From NCBI RefSeq assembly GCF_004135975.1, contig NZ_CP026538.1:4154001-4218000 (forward strand): a stretch of DNA of 64,000 nt, read 5' to 3'. This document shows, piece by piece, positions 1-8,375 of the stretch. Position 1 is the first letter of the stretch. Each line of letters starts with the position of its first letter. A model generated the notes under the pieces. That model made no database searches, was not told the origin of the DNA, and saw only the letters and a program-made list of their open reading frames with translations. This stretch comes from Solidesulfovibrio carbinolicus. Its GTDB lineage: Bacteria; Desulfobacterota; Desulfovibrionia; Desulfovibrionales; Desulfovibrionaceae. The position numbers and the translations under genes were made by a program.

Positions 1-26
1 TCGTGGTCACCATGCCGGCGTCCTAG
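1..26 (+). CDS. 3' end of an upstream gene (partial)
   Basis: The first bases read in frame 3 as VVTMPAS followed by TAG. The next gene begins 125 bases later in the same direction, so this is plausibly the C-terminus of another tail-region gene cut by the window edge. Too little is visible to name a family. Confidence 0.3.
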
Positions 27-51
27 CCAGGCCACGTCTCGAAACGCTCCT

Positions 52-113
52 GCGCCGCCTGGGGCATTGCCCAGGCGGCGCGATCCCGGGGGCCGGGAAT
101 CCGTCCCGGCCCC
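52..113. terminator. Two adjacent strong hairpins between tail-region genes
   Basis: Positions 52-63 and 70-81 form a perfect 12-bp GC-rich stem with a 6-base loop. Positions 89-98 and 104-113 form a second perfect 10-bp stem with loop ATCCG. No T-run follows (GTTAACC), so this may be a mRNA processing or stabilising element, or a weak terminator, between the truncated upstream gene and the 152 gene. Confidence 0.5.
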
Positions 114-151
114 GTTAACCCCCTCCCGGGCCGCGCGCCCAAGGACAGGCC

Positions 152-724
152 ATGGCCGACCTCTATCCGCAGTCCCTGCCCTGCCGCTTCGAGGGTTTTC
201 CGCCCCGCATCCGGGTCGTCTGCGGCCGGGCCTTTTCCGAGCGCCCGGGCACGCCCTACTCCTTCGGCAGCCGGGTCACCCTGGCCCAAACCCCCAAAAG
301 CGGCCAAACCTTCGGCGACCTCACCGTGGGCCAGCCTATCCCCACAACCGAAATCATCTACGCCGACACCGGCGACGACGATCACTACAACCTCAAGATT
401 TCCCACTACGGCCTGGGGCGATTCTATCTGGCCGCCGCCGACGCCGCCTGGTTCAGCCTGGCCGTGGTCAAGGGCCTGCGCCTGGAAGCCGCCGGGCTTT
501 GCCGCGCCTTCGAGACCGTGGACGTCTGGGAGACGCGCATCCCGGCCTCTGGCCCCGTGCCCCCGCCGTCCGTCGCCCCCGAGGCCATCTGGCTGGAGGA
601 CGCCCAGGATACGGCAGAAACCGACCGGGTGCGGGCCACCTGGTTTACCGGCGACATTCCGGCCGGCGGGCGCATCGTGCGCGGCCGGCTGCAACTGGCC
701 GGCGACGTCGCCGTCGGGTTCTAG
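152..724 (+). CDS. Phage tail-region protein of unknown function (190 aa)
   Basis: The start is set by AAGGA six bases upstream. The product is a soluble 190-residue protein with no signal peptide or membrane segment. It has a Gly/Thr-rich N-terminal half and an internal acidic TGDDDHYN stretch (about residues 72-79), and I recognise no family in it. It is the first complete gene of a close-packed run of same-strand genes, most of them separated by fewer than 30 bases or overlapping, that ends in tail-fibre-like genes. That context suggests a virion tail or baseplate accessory protein, but this is inference. Confidence 0.7.
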   Translation: MADLYPQSLPCRFEGFPPRIRVVCGRAFSERPGTPYSFGSRVTLAQTPKSGQTFGDLTVGQPIPTTEIIYADTGDDDHYNLKISHYGLGRFYLAAADAAWFSLAVVKGLRLEAAGLCRAFETVDVWETRIPASGPVPPPSVAPEAIWLEDAQDTAETDRVRATWFTGDIPAGGRIVRGRLQLAGDVAVGF

Positions 725-733
725 GAGAGTCCC

Positions 734-1402
734 ATGCCCAGTTCCCTCGTCTACTACCAGACCGGCTCCACCGTCGCCGCCGCCGCCCTTGATCCGGCCC
801 AGACCGACTTTTACCGCGACCTGCTCGTGCGCCACCGCTTCCGCGACGCCTTGGGCCACGTGCCGGGCGATGACGACGCCCTGCTGTGGGTCGAGGGCGA
901 GGTGTTCTACTCCACCTGCGGCGTGCCCGGCCCCCATTCCGTCCATTCCTTTAGCATCAGTTCCAGCGACGGCCGCAACGGCTGCTGGGCCCCGGACCCC
1001 AAAAACGCCGTGCCGGAATTTGTCGGGGTGCGCTTCGACGCGCCCATCCGCGTCACGGCCTTCCAGTTCGCGTCAGGCCTTTTCAGCAATCATTACTGCC
1101 CCTACGGCTACGGCCCCTGCGCCTGCCCCACGGACTTCCGTTTCGAGGCCTCAAACGACGAGGTCAGCTGGACCACCCTCTACACCGCGACCAACTACGG
1201 CGGGATGCGGGTGGCCACGGCCAGCCCCTTTTACGACGAGCCAGCGGACTACTGGGATGACGGCGTGTTCCTGTCCGAGCGTCTCGATTGCGCCAACGAC
1301 CACTACTACCTGAGCTACCGGCTGGTGGTCTCGGCCTTCAAACCCGACAAGAACGGCAACTACAACATCTCCGAACTCGTCTTCTACGGCCGCACGGCCT
1401 GA
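734..1402 (+). CDS. Discoidin (F5/8 type C)-like tail protein
   Basis: 222 residues. The central and C-terminal parts read like a galactose-binding jelly roll: GVRFDAPIRVTAFQF (about residues 97-111) resembles the discoidin strand in which the coating plane is described, FEASNDEVSWTTLY (about 138-151) matches the typical 'S.DG..W..l' strand, and the end YNISELVFYG resembles the usual 'v.iaEi.lyG' last strand. A Cys/Tyr-rich loop (CPYGYGPCACP, about 121-131) is unusual. Such domains bind glycans or other surface ligands. Lying in a tail-type operon, the protein may be an adhesion module of a particle. The fold call is from pattern only. Confidence 0.65.
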   Translation: MPSSLVYYQTGSTVAAAALDPAQTDFYRDLLVRHRFRDALGHVPGDDDALLWVEGEVFYSTCGVPGPHSVHSFSISSSDGRNGCWAPDPKNAVPEFVGVRFDAPIRVTAFQFASGLFSNHYCPYGYGPCACPTDFRFEASNDEVSWTTLYTATNYGGMRVATASPFYDEPADYWDDGVFLSERLDCANDHYYLSYRLVVSAFKPDKNGNYNISELVFYGRTA

Positions 1403-1430
1403 CGCCCGGCCCAGCCCAAAAGGACCAGCC

Positions 1431-1634
1431 ATGAAACAGCAACAGTTCTCCGTGCCGCCCCTGGTCGTGGCGGAACAGGCCGGCCCAAGCGGGGCGCTCA
1501 TGACGGCGGCGGCCGGACCGAGCGCCGATCCGGCCGGATTGTCCGGACGGGGCGTGCCGGCCGCGTTCGCCGGCCTGCGCTGGCGTTTGCTGCCGGACCA
1601 AAGCCCGGCAAGGGGGCATGATGGCCAGCCTTGA
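1431..1634 (+). CDS. Small hypothetical protein (67 aa)
   Basis: An AAAGGA ribosome site precedes the ATG. The frame ends inside the first codons of the following gene (start at 1618/1621), a typical translational-coupling overlap. Composition is Ala/Gly/Pro-rich with no recognisable domain. It could be a small particle protein or a chance frame. The well-placed ribosome site and overlap favour a real gene. Confidence 0.5.
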   Translation: MKQQQFSVPPLVVAEQAGPSGALMTAAAGPSADPAGLSGRGVPAAFAGLRWRLLPDQSPARGHDGQP

Positions 1635-3240
1635 CGAGTATCTTTTCGCCATGGAGGCCCTGCCCGAGGAGGCGCTTAACGCCCGCAGCCTTGTCGTCCT
1701 CGACCTGGCCGCCGCCGCAACCGGGACCTGCGGCGTGGTCACGGCCGGCCACGGCCTGGCCCTGCCTCTGCCGGCCGCCCTGGCCCAAGGCTCCTGGCAG
1801 CCCGCCGCCGCCGCGCGTCTGCCCATACTGGAGATCCAGGCCAGCCAGGCCGGCTGGCGGCCGGGCGTCGGCGAAACCACGCTTCCCCCGGTTCAGGCCG
1901 CCGCCACAGGGACCATCCCGGCCTTGGCCGAGGCCGTGCTGGTCCCGCTGTTCGCCCTGGCCGGCGGCGGAGCCTGGGCCGCGCTGACCTTGCCCCTTAC
2001 CGTGCTGGGCCTGTCCGACCTTTCCCGCCGGGGCAGCGGCGCGCCGCGTCTGCCGAGGCTTATCGCCCGGGGCCAGTCCTGTTCCCTGGAAAGCCCGGCC
2101 CTGACCGGGGTCGTGGACGCCGCCCGGGCTGTTGCCCTGCTCGGCGTCGGCGACCCGGACCTGGCCGAGGCCGTGGCCGGCCTGCCATCTGGTGACGACG
2201 CCATCGCCCTGGCGCTTCTGGACAGGACCGCCAGGGCGCTGACCTACGTGGCCGACGCCGACGACGCCTGGCGCTGCGCCCCGGCCACCTTGGCCCTTGG
2301 ACAGGGCGACTGCGAGGACGGAGCCATATTGCTCCACGGCCTGATGCTGGCCGCCGGCCTGCCGGCCGACCGCATCGTCACGGTCTTTGGCCGGGTGGGG
2401 GCCAACCGCGACGGCCATGCCTGGGTGGCCTGGCGGCGGCGCGGCGACGGCCGTTGGACCGCCCTGGACTGGACTCTGGGTCCGACCCAAGGCCCCATGG
2501 CCGCCCTGCCGGCCATGGGCGACCCCAATATCTACGTCTTCGTGGACTACGCCTTGACCAGCGGCGCGTTTTTCCCGGTGCGCCAGGAGGCGGCGGTCTT
2601 TTTCGCCCGGGCGGCCGGCGATGGCGTTGTCCTGCCCCGGCCGGCCTGCCGGGCCGGGGCGGCCCACGGTGCGGCAGCTGAAGCCGATTTGCCGGCCGGC
2701 TGGGAAGCGTCCAGCCAGACCGGCGCGCGCGCTGCCCCGACCCTGGCCGCGCCGACCGTTGTCGGGCGGGCCGGGTACAGCCGCGCCGGCCTCGCCTGGC
2801 CGAGCCTTGGCCTTGCCGCCTTGGCCGGCGGGCTTTGCGGGCTGCCCCTGCCCGGTTGGGGCGGAACCGGGTTTGGCGGCGGCGGCGGGCAGGCCGCCGC
2901 CGGACTGCCGGAGTGGGCCGGCCTGGGACAGGCTGTCCAGGCCGCCCTGGTTTCAGGCCAGGGCCGGCTCCCTTGCCCAGACTGCCGGGCCTGGGGCCTG
3001 GCCGGCGCGGCCGGCTTTGCTGCCTGCCGCTTGTGGCCGCCGCGAGGGGCCGGGATCGGCCTGGCCGGGCCGCTGGGGGACAGCGCGGCAACGCTCCCGT
3101 GCCTGTTCCCGGACGGGTCGGGCCGGCCGGAAAGCCTGGCCCTGGCGGCTGTGGCTCTTGGCGGCCCGGTCGCGGCCGGCCTGGGACGCGCACAACGCCT
3201 GGGCCTTGCCGGCCGGGGCAACGGGGAGGAATGGACATGA
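1621..3240 (+). CDS. Transglutaminase-like (cysteine protease-fold) protein of the tail operon
   Basis: 539 residues from ATG 1621 (an ATG also sits at 1618; the AGGGGG ribosome site ending at 1616 favours 1621). Residues about 220-285 carry the papain-like triad pattern of the transglutaminase superfamily: Cys in LGQGDCEDGAILL, His in GHAWVAW, Asp in LDWTLG. The ~220-residue N-terminal part lacks a known domain. The last ~190 residues are Gly/Ala/Leu/Trp-rich low complexity. Possible roles are peptide cross-linking, peptidase or peptidoglycan-peptide cleavage during infection. The following gene overlaps it by an ATGA. Confidence 0.7.
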   Translation: MASLDEYLFAMEALPEEALNARSLVVLDLAAAATGTCGVVTAGHGLALPLPAALAQGSWQPAAAARLPILEIQASQAGWRPGVGETTLPPVQAAATGTIPALAEAVLVPLFALAGGGAWAALTLPLTVLGLSDLSRRGSGAPRLPRLIARGQSCSLESPALTGVVDAARAVALLGVGDPDLAEAVAGLPSGDDAIALALLDRTARALTYVADADDAWRCAPATLALGQGDCEDGAILLHGLMLAAGLPADRIVTVFGRVGANRDGHAWVAWRRRGDGRWTALDWTLGPTQGPMAALPAMGDPNIYVFVDYALTSGAFFPVRQEAAVFFARAAGDGVVLPRPACRAGAAHGAAAEADLPAGWEASSQTGARAAPTLAAPTVVGRAGYSRAGLAWPSLGLAALAGGLCGLPLPGWGGTGFGGGGGQAAAGLPEWAGLGQAVQAALVSGQGRLPCPDCRAWGLAGAAGFAACRLWPPRGAGIGLAGPLGDSAATLPCLFPDGSGRPESLALAAVALGGPVAAGLGRAQRLGLAGRGNGEEWT

Positions 3241-3695
3241 CGGGTGAAGGACTTTCCCTGGAGTTGGCCTCGGGCGCGGCAACGGCCGTAAACGGCCTGC
3301 CCGTGGCCTGCGCCTGCCTGCACAACGGCCGGGTGGTTTTCAGCGACGGCGTGGCCCTTTATCGCGTCGGCGGCGACAGCGACGACGGCGTGGCCATCCC
3401 GGTGCGCCTGACCCTGCCGCCGGTTATTTGCCCCGGCCCGGCCCGGTTGGCCGGCCTGGCCCTGGACGGTCTGGCTGATGGCCAGGCGGCGATCACTGCC
3501 GTCAGCGACGCCGGCACGCAATCCTGGGGCGAACTCGGACCGGCCGGCCGGGACGGGCTGCCCGGCCGGGCCGCTTGCCGGTTCGGCCGGGGCTACGGCC
3601 ATAGCTGGTCCATCAGCTTGCAGGCCGACGACGGCGCGCTCCTTGCCATCGCCGCCCTGGAAGCCCGGTTTACCGACCTAGACCGGAGGCCGTGA
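3237..3695 (+). CDS. Hypothetical tail-operon protein (152 aa)
   Basis: The ATG at 3237 overlaps the previous stop as ATGA and sits seven bases after GGAGG (3225-3229); an upstream in-frame ATG at 3231 is too close to that site. The protein is soluble and beta-rich in appearance (GRVVFSDGVALYRVGG, SWSISLQADDGALLAI), with no family recognised. The stop overlaps the next start (TGATG). Coupling on both sides shows it belongs to the same transcript as the tail-like genes. Confidence 0.65.
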   Translation: MTGEGLSLELASGAATAVNGLPVACACLHNGRVVFSDGVALYRVGGDSDDGVAIPVRLTLPPVICPGPARLAGLALDGLADGQAAITAVSDAGTQSWGELGPAGRDGLPGRAACRFGRGYGHSWSISLQADDGALLAIAALEARFTDLDRRP

Positions 3696-5113
3696 TGGAC
3701 GACGACTTTGCACCCACGCCGCGCCTGCGCCTGGCTGTCGGCGGCGACGAACCGGCCCGGCTGCGGCGTGCGGGCCTTCGGGAACTCGACATCATGCGCC
3801 GGGAAAACGTCTTCGATCTGCCCGTTTACGAACGGCGCTCGCGCCTGGCCACCGGCGAAACGGTCCTGTGCCGCCGGGTAGGCGGCCAGGAGTACGTGAC
3901 CCTGGGGCCAGGCCGCCGCCGGGAAGCCGACGACGAGCCCCGGAGCGCGCCAACGCCCAAGCGGCGGCGCGACGGCGACTTCTACGCCATCCCGGACTGC
4001 CTGGCCCGCTACGAAGGCCTAGCCGATCTCCAAAACGCCGTGCCCCACGGCACGCTGGCCGGCTGGACCCTGGGCCTGGGCGCGGCCGTCACCGTCATCC
4101 CGGCGGACGAGGCCGGACTGCCGGCCTACGCCGGACTGCCGCAAGCCGGCATCGCCCGCGACGTCGGCGTCTTTCGCCTGCCCGGGGGGGCGGCCTCGGG
4201 CCTGCTCTACGGCCGGGAGCATATCCCGGACGACGCGCCCTTTTCCGTGAGCTGCCTGGTGCGCCTGACCGCGCCCCTGGAATACGACTACGACTTCGAC
4301 GCCCGGGGGGTGCGCAACCCGGTGCGGACCTATCTGCTGCGAAGCCAGGACGGTGGGGACTTCCTCAAGGACTGCCCGGGCGACCTGTCGCCCCTGATCG
4401 GCTTCTGCTCGCCTCATCGCCATCCCGACTGGGAAGAGGACGCCGTCTATCCCTGGTCACCCTGGAACGAAAACTTCGCCGGCACGCCGGACCGCATCGC
4501 CGGCGCGCGCCGGGCCAGCGCCCCGTGTCCCGAAGCCCCGCGCCTGGCCGGCGAAACGTATTTGGACGGCCAGGGCAACCCCTACCCCTATCCCGACGGC
4601 TTCGAGATGGGCGTCCAGGCGGCCGGGGTGTTCGTCACCGGCGGCAACCGGCTGCTGGCCGCCCGGCTGTCGCATTTTGAAAACCAGTTCGGCACGACTC
4701 CGGCCGTGTCCGATCCCCTGGAAATCGGGGTCTGGCATCATGTCGTCATGACCCATGAAACCGACGAAACCGTGCGGCTCTATGTCGTACGCGAGGATCA
4801 GGCCCAGGGCGCGGCCTACGGGGGGAAAATGCCCCTGTGCGCCCTGGACGCGGCTTGCACCTACCAGGCCAGCGGGGTCAACGCCTGGACCCTTCGCAGC
4901 GGCGAGGGCGGCGAGGCCATCGCCGCCTACCGCATGAACGCGGCCATGGACGTGGGCCTGCCGCGCTTTTTCCACTACGCCCTGTCGCCCGGCCAAGCCT
5001 GGCTGCTGTCCCTGGAGGCCCTGTCGGGCCTGTTTGTGGCCGATGACCACGAAACGGCCCAGGCCGTGGCCCAGGGCCTTACCCCCGTCACCATCGTCAA
5101 GGAGGAGGCATGA
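3695..5113 (+). CDS. LamG/concanavalin A-like tail protein (472 aa)
   Basis: ATG 3695 overlaps the previous TGA; a GTG at 3692 in the same frame is an alternative. The signature WHHVVMTHETDETVRLYV (about residues 348-365) is the classic LamG/ConA-like strand pair 'WHHVa.t.d...vrlYvdG'. Ahead of it, residues about 185-215 (DAPFSVSCLVRLTAP) resemble the domain's first strand. The N-terminal ~110 residues are charged and may be an attachment part. The predicted role is glycan or surface recognition on a particle. It ends in an ATGA overlap with the coiled-coil gene. Confidence 0.65.
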   Translation: MDDDFAPTPRLRLAVGGDEPARLRRAGLRELDIMRRENVFDLPVYERRSRLATGETVLCRRVGGQEYVTLGPGRRREADDEPRSAPTPKRRRDGDFYAIPDCLARYEGLADLQNAVPHGTLAGWTLGLGAAVTVIPADEAGLPAYAGLPQAGIARDVGVFRLPGGAASGLLYGREHIPDDAPFSVSCLVRLTAPLEYDYDFDARGVRNPVRTYLLRSQDGGDFLKDCPGDLSPLIGFCSPHRHPDWEEDAVYPWSPWNENFAGTPDRIAGARRASAPCPEAPRLAGETYLDGQGNPYPYPDGFEMGVQAAGVFVTGGNRLLAARLSHFENQFGTTPAVSDPLEIGVWHHVVMTHETDETVRLYVVREDQAQGAAYGGKMPLCALDAACTYQASGVNAWTLRSGEGGEAIAAYRMNAAMDVGLPRFFHYALSPGQAWLLSLEALSGLFVADDHETAQAVAQGLTPVTIVKEEA

Positions 5114-7029
5114 GCGAGCAAAACGACGCGGCCGGCATTGTGCGCAACAAGTTCGAGACGGCCCAGAACTACGCCAACGACGCCTGGCATTCGGCCACGA
5201 GCTTTCTGGCCCGTCTGGGCGGGCTGACCCGGGTGACCTATCCCAAGGACCACCTGCCCGAGCTGCCGGCCGCCCCGGCCTACTCGGGCGTGCCCCAGCC
5301 GCCGGAACTCCCCGGCGTGGCCCTGGACACCGTGGCCGCCCCGATCCTGCCGCGACTCACGGACCTCGACCTCGACGGCATCGAGATCCCGGCCTTTCGG
5401 ACCGTCGCGCCGGACATCGTCCTGCCCGCCGCCCCGGCCATGGAGCTGCCCCGGCCGCCGGGCGACGCGCCGAACCTGCCCGACCTCGAACTCCCGGCCG
5501 AGCCGGCCCTCGTCCTGCCCGCGCCGCCGGTCTTTTCGCCCCTGGTCATCCCCGAGCTGACCACGGCCGTCACCCCGACCTTCGAGGGGCAGCGCCCGCC
5601 CCTGCCCGACATGCCCGCTCCGGGCAACCTCTATGTGGTACCAGGCGAGGAGCGCCACGAGTCCTCCCTGCGCCGGGCCCTGGCCCAGCGTCTGGAAGCC
5701 GAGGTGCGCGCCGGCGGGGCCGGCTACGGCCCGGAGCTTGAGGAAGGCCTGTGGGAACGCGCCAAACGCCGGGTGGACGACGCCCTGGCCCAAAAGCTCA
5801 AGGACGTGTCCGACGACTTCGCCGCCCGGGGCGCGACCGGCCTAGGCGGCCCCATGGCCGCCCTGCTGCGGGCCGCCAGGGCCGACGCGGCCGAAGGGCT
5901 CGCCGGCCACAGCCTCGATCTGCTGGTCCGGCAAGCCGAGATGGCCGCCCAAAACGGCCGGGCCGCCGTGGACCAGGCCCTGGCCCTGGAAGCCCAGGAC
6001 ATCGACCTGGTCAACCAGCGCGCCGCCCGGTCCTTTGAGGCGGCCCGGGAACTGGCCCGGTTCGGCTACGAGGGGCTTGCCGCCGAAGTGGCCGTGCACA
6101 ATGCCCAGCTGGCCCGCTATCAGGCCGACGCCGCCGTGTTCGAGGCCCGCATCCGGGCCGGGTTGTCGGAACTGGAGGCCTACAAGGCCCGGGTCGAGGG
6201 GGCGCGCCTGGCTGGCGAGGTTCAAAAACAGGCGGCCGATCTCTACCTGGCCGAGCTGTCCGGGGTCACGGCCATGATCGGCCTGTACAAGGCCCGCATG
6301 GAGGGCGCGGCGGCCAAGGCGTCGCTGGGGCGCGACCGGCTTTCCGCCTACGAGGCCCAGGTGGCGGGCTATGTGGCGGCGGTCAACGCCAACACGGCAC
6401 GCTTTAATGCCCACGCCGCCGCACTGGCCGGGGAGGAAGCCAAGGCGCGCATCTACGCCGAACAGGTCCGGGCCTACGGCGGCGAGGTCGAGGCGGCCAA
6501 GACGGCGGCCGAGACCCGGCTGGCCGTGGCCGCCCGGGAAAACGACACCCGCCTGGAAGCCTACAAGGCCGACGTGGCCCGGTTCGAGGCCGAGCTGCGC
6601 CAGGCCCAGGCCAAGGCCGACACGCTGCTCAAGGAAAAGGAACTGGCCCTGGGCCTCTACGACGCCGTGCTCAAGGCTGACGGAGCCCAAAACGAACTGC
6701 GCTCCCGAGACCATGCCTCCCAGGTGGACGCCTTCCTCAAGGCGGCCGAAGCCTCGATCAAGGAAGCCGACATGCTGCTGCAAAACTCGCTGGGCGAACT
6801 GCGCCTGGAATCGGAAAAAATCCGTTCCGGCGCGCAGATTTCGGCCCAGATGGCGGCCAGCGCCTTAAACGCCGTCAGCGCCACGGCGCAGATCGGCTTC
6901 AGCGAATCCGTGGGCGAGCGCACCACCACCTCGACCACCGAGTCCACCCAGCGTTCGGTCAGCGAATCCACCTCCCGCTCCAACGGCTCCCGCGAGAGCT
7001 TCAACCACAACTACAACTACCGGGTGTAA
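5110..7029 (+). CDS. Large coiled-coil protein of the tail operon (639 aa)
   Basis: ATGA overlap with the previous gene and a GGAGGAGG site just upstream. Residues 1-180 are Pro/Leu-rich with repeated LP and PEL motifs. Residues about 180-610 are almost uninterrupted helix with heptad-like Ala/Leu spacing and many Glu/Arg (for example ELARFGYEGLAAEVAVHN). The last ~35 residues are Ser/Thr/Arg-rich and end in NHNYNYRV. Length and architecture suggest a fibrous structural, scaffold or tape-measure-like component. The position at the distal end of the operon, after the adhesive genes, is unusual for a tape measure. No family recognised. Confidence 0.7.
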   Translation: MSEQNDAAGIVRNKFETAQNYANDAWHSATSFLARLGGLTRVTYPKDHLPELPAAPAYSGVPQPPELPGVALDTVAAPILPRLTDLDLDGIEIPAFRTVAPDIVLPAAPAMELPRPPGDAPNLPDLELPAEPALVLPAPPVFSPLVIPELTTAVTPTFEGQRPPLPDMPAPGNLYVVPGEERHESSLRRALAQRLEAEVRAGGAGYGPELEEGLWERAKRRVDDALAQKLKDVSDDFAARGATGLGGPMAALLRAARADAAEGLAGHSLDLLVRQAEMAAQNGRAAVDQALALEAQDIDLVNQRAARSFEAARELARFGYEGLAAEVAVHNAQLARYQADAAVFEARIRAGLSELEAYKARVEGARLAGEVQKQAADLYLAELSGVTAMIGLYKARMEGAAAKASLGRDRLSAYEAQVAGYVAAVNANTARFNAHAAALAGEEAKARIYAEQVRAYGGEVEAAKTAAETRLAVAARENDTRLEAYKADVARFEAELRQAQAKADTLLKEKELALGLYDAVLKADGAQNELRSRDHASQVDAFLKAAEASIKEADMLLQNSLGELRLESEKIRSGAQISAQMAASALNAVSATAQIGFSESVGERTTTSTTESTQRSVSESTSRSNGSRESFNHNYNYRV

Positions 7030-7060
7030 CGCCGCAAACCGCCGCCGGCCCGGCCCAGGA

Positions 7061-7082
7061 CGCGCTCCCGTACGGGAACGCG
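7061..7082 (+). terminator. Hairpin after the coiled-coil gene
   Basis: CGCGCTCCCG-TA-CGGGAACGCG is a near-perfect palindrome (one C/A mismatch) in the 92-base gap, followed by GTCTTTCC. It may be a weak terminator or an RNA-processing hairpin. Confidence 0.35.
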
Positions 7083-7121
7083 GTCTTTCCTGGCGGCCCC
7101 GGCGCGACACAGGAGGCAATC

Positions 7122-7541
7122 ATGGCCGATCTCATCTACGCGAGTTTCAAGGAAGGTCTGGGCAAGGGGCATTTCGACCTGGCCGCCGACACGGTGCGCT
7201 GCGCCCTGCTCACCAGCGCCTACGTCCCCTCGGCCGGCCATGCCGCCCTGGCCGACGTGGCGGCCAGCGAAGCCTCGGGCGCGGGCTACACGGCCGGCGG
7301 CCAAACGCTTTCGGGCGTGGCCTGGACCCTGGCCGGCACGAGCGCCGCACTGGCCGCCGCCGACCCGAGCTGGAGCCAGGCCTCCATCACGGCCCGCTAC
7401 GCGCTCATCTACGTGGCCAAGACCGTCGCCGGCCGGACCAATCCCCTGGTCTGCCTGCTGGACTTCGGCACGGACCGGGGCGTCACCGGCGGCACGTTTT
7501 CCGTCCGGTTCGACGCCTCGGGCGTCCTGGCTCTGGAGTAG
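7122..7541 (+). CDS. Small phage structural protein (139 aa)
   Basis: A strong AGGAGG precedes the ATG. The product opens LIYASFKEGLGKGHFDLAADTVRCALLTSAYVP and continues with a GAGYTAGGQTLSGV stretch. This is the pattern of a widespread family of small phage virion proteins ('...lg.G..dl.tDt.k..Lt...y.p' followed by 'GtGYtaGG..l'). I recognise the family pattern but cannot confirm its exact role (capsid decoration or tail). Its presence is the best single sign that this region is of phage origin. Confidence 0.7.
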   Translation: MADLIYASFKEGLGKGHFDLAADTVRCALLTSAYVPSAGHAALADVAASEASGAGYTAGGQTLSGVAWTLAGTSAALAAADPSWSQASITARYALIYVAKTVAGRTNPLVCLLDFGTDRGVTGGTFSVRFDASGVLALE

Positions 7542-7544
7542 GGC

Positions 7545-8063
7545 ATGAGCGGGCCGTGGAGCAATGCCGCAGCCGCCTGGACCGCCCTGACGGCGGCCTG
7601 GGGAAAAATGGCCGGACAGGCAGTGGAGGCGACGGTAGGCCGGCCGGTGGCCGCCGCGACTGCCGTTGGCGGCGCGGGCGCGGCCCGGGCCGACCCCGGC
7701 GGCGGGGACCTGGCCGTTCGCATGGAGACGCGACCGGCCGCCACGGCTGCAGCCACCCAAGCGCCGGCGACATCGGCCGCCCTGTCCGCCGCCCTCCGGG
7801 AAGCGGTCGCAGCGGCCCTGGCGGAGCCGCTTGCCGCCAGGGCCGCTGTGGAGTCGGCCGCCCGGGGGGCCGCAACAGCGGCGTCGGCGGTCGCGCCGGT
7901 CGGTCCAGCCGGCCTATCCGCCGCGCCCCGGACCTGCTTGGCCGGCACGGGCATCCGTGAGGTAGCGCGCCTTTGCTCGCCGCCAACGACGGCGACCCGG
8001 CTACGCTCCTTCCTGGTGACGCGGCTTGGCCTCTCTTCAGCCATTGACATCGAACAGACGTGA
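7545..8063 (+). CDS. Ala-rich hypothetical protein (172 aa)
   Basis: Begins four bases after the preceding stop. About a third of the residues are Ala, with a helical middle (SAALREAVAAALAEPLAARAAVESAARGAATAA) and no Cys-rich or catalytic motif. It looks like a small filler or structural protein of the tail operon. Its position between two well-supported tail genes and the short spacing favour a true gene, but high GC makes spurious open frames easy here. Confidence 0.5.
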   Translation: MSGPWSNAAAAWTALTAAWGKMAGQAVEATVGRPVAAATAVGGAGAARADPGGGDLAVRMETRPAATAAATQAPATSAALSAALREAVAAALAEPLAARAAVESAARGAATAASAVAPVGPAGLSAAPRTCLAGTGIREVARLCSPPTTATRLRSFLVTRLGLSSAIDIEQT

Positions 8064-8070
8064 GGAACCC

Positions 8071-8367
8071 ATGGCAGACACCATCTATCAAGGCGACGTG
8101 GGTCTGGAAATCCTGGTCGACTGCGTCCGGGACCTGACCGGCGCGGCCAGCCCCGCCCTTCGCGTGCGCCTGCCCTCGGGCGCGGTCCGTTCCTGGCCGG
8201 CGGCCGTGGCCGGCCCGGGCCAGGACGCCGCCAGACTGCGCTATGTCACCCGGCCCGGCGATCTGGCCGAGGCCGGCGTCTATAAACTCCAGGCCGCGCT
8301 GACCCTGGGCGACTGGTCCGGCCTGGGCCGGACGGCCAGCTTCACGGTGCGGCCGCGATTTTCATGA
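8071..8367 (+). CDS. Small tail-operon protein (98 aa)
   Basis: ATG 8071 follows a TGAGGA site. The product is beta-rich (MADTIYQGDVGLEILVDC ... LRVRLPSGAVRSWPA ... AGVYKLQAALTLGDW). It resembles the small Ig-like 'polymer extension' proteins often found next to phage fibre genes, but I cannot assign a family. It overlaps the next reading frame at 8364-8367. Confidence 0.6.
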   Translation: MADTIYQGDVGLEILVDCVRDLTGAASPALRVRLPSGAVRSWPAAVAGPGQDAARLRYVTRPGDLAEAGVYKLQAALTLGDWSGLGRTASFTVRPRFS

Positions 8368-8375
8368 GGCAAGAC

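Noticed and set aside
23-946. A 307-codon minus-strand frame across the first two genes
   Set aside because: Gly/His/Ala-rich product without motifs, antisense to two genes with good ribosome sites; composition artefact.
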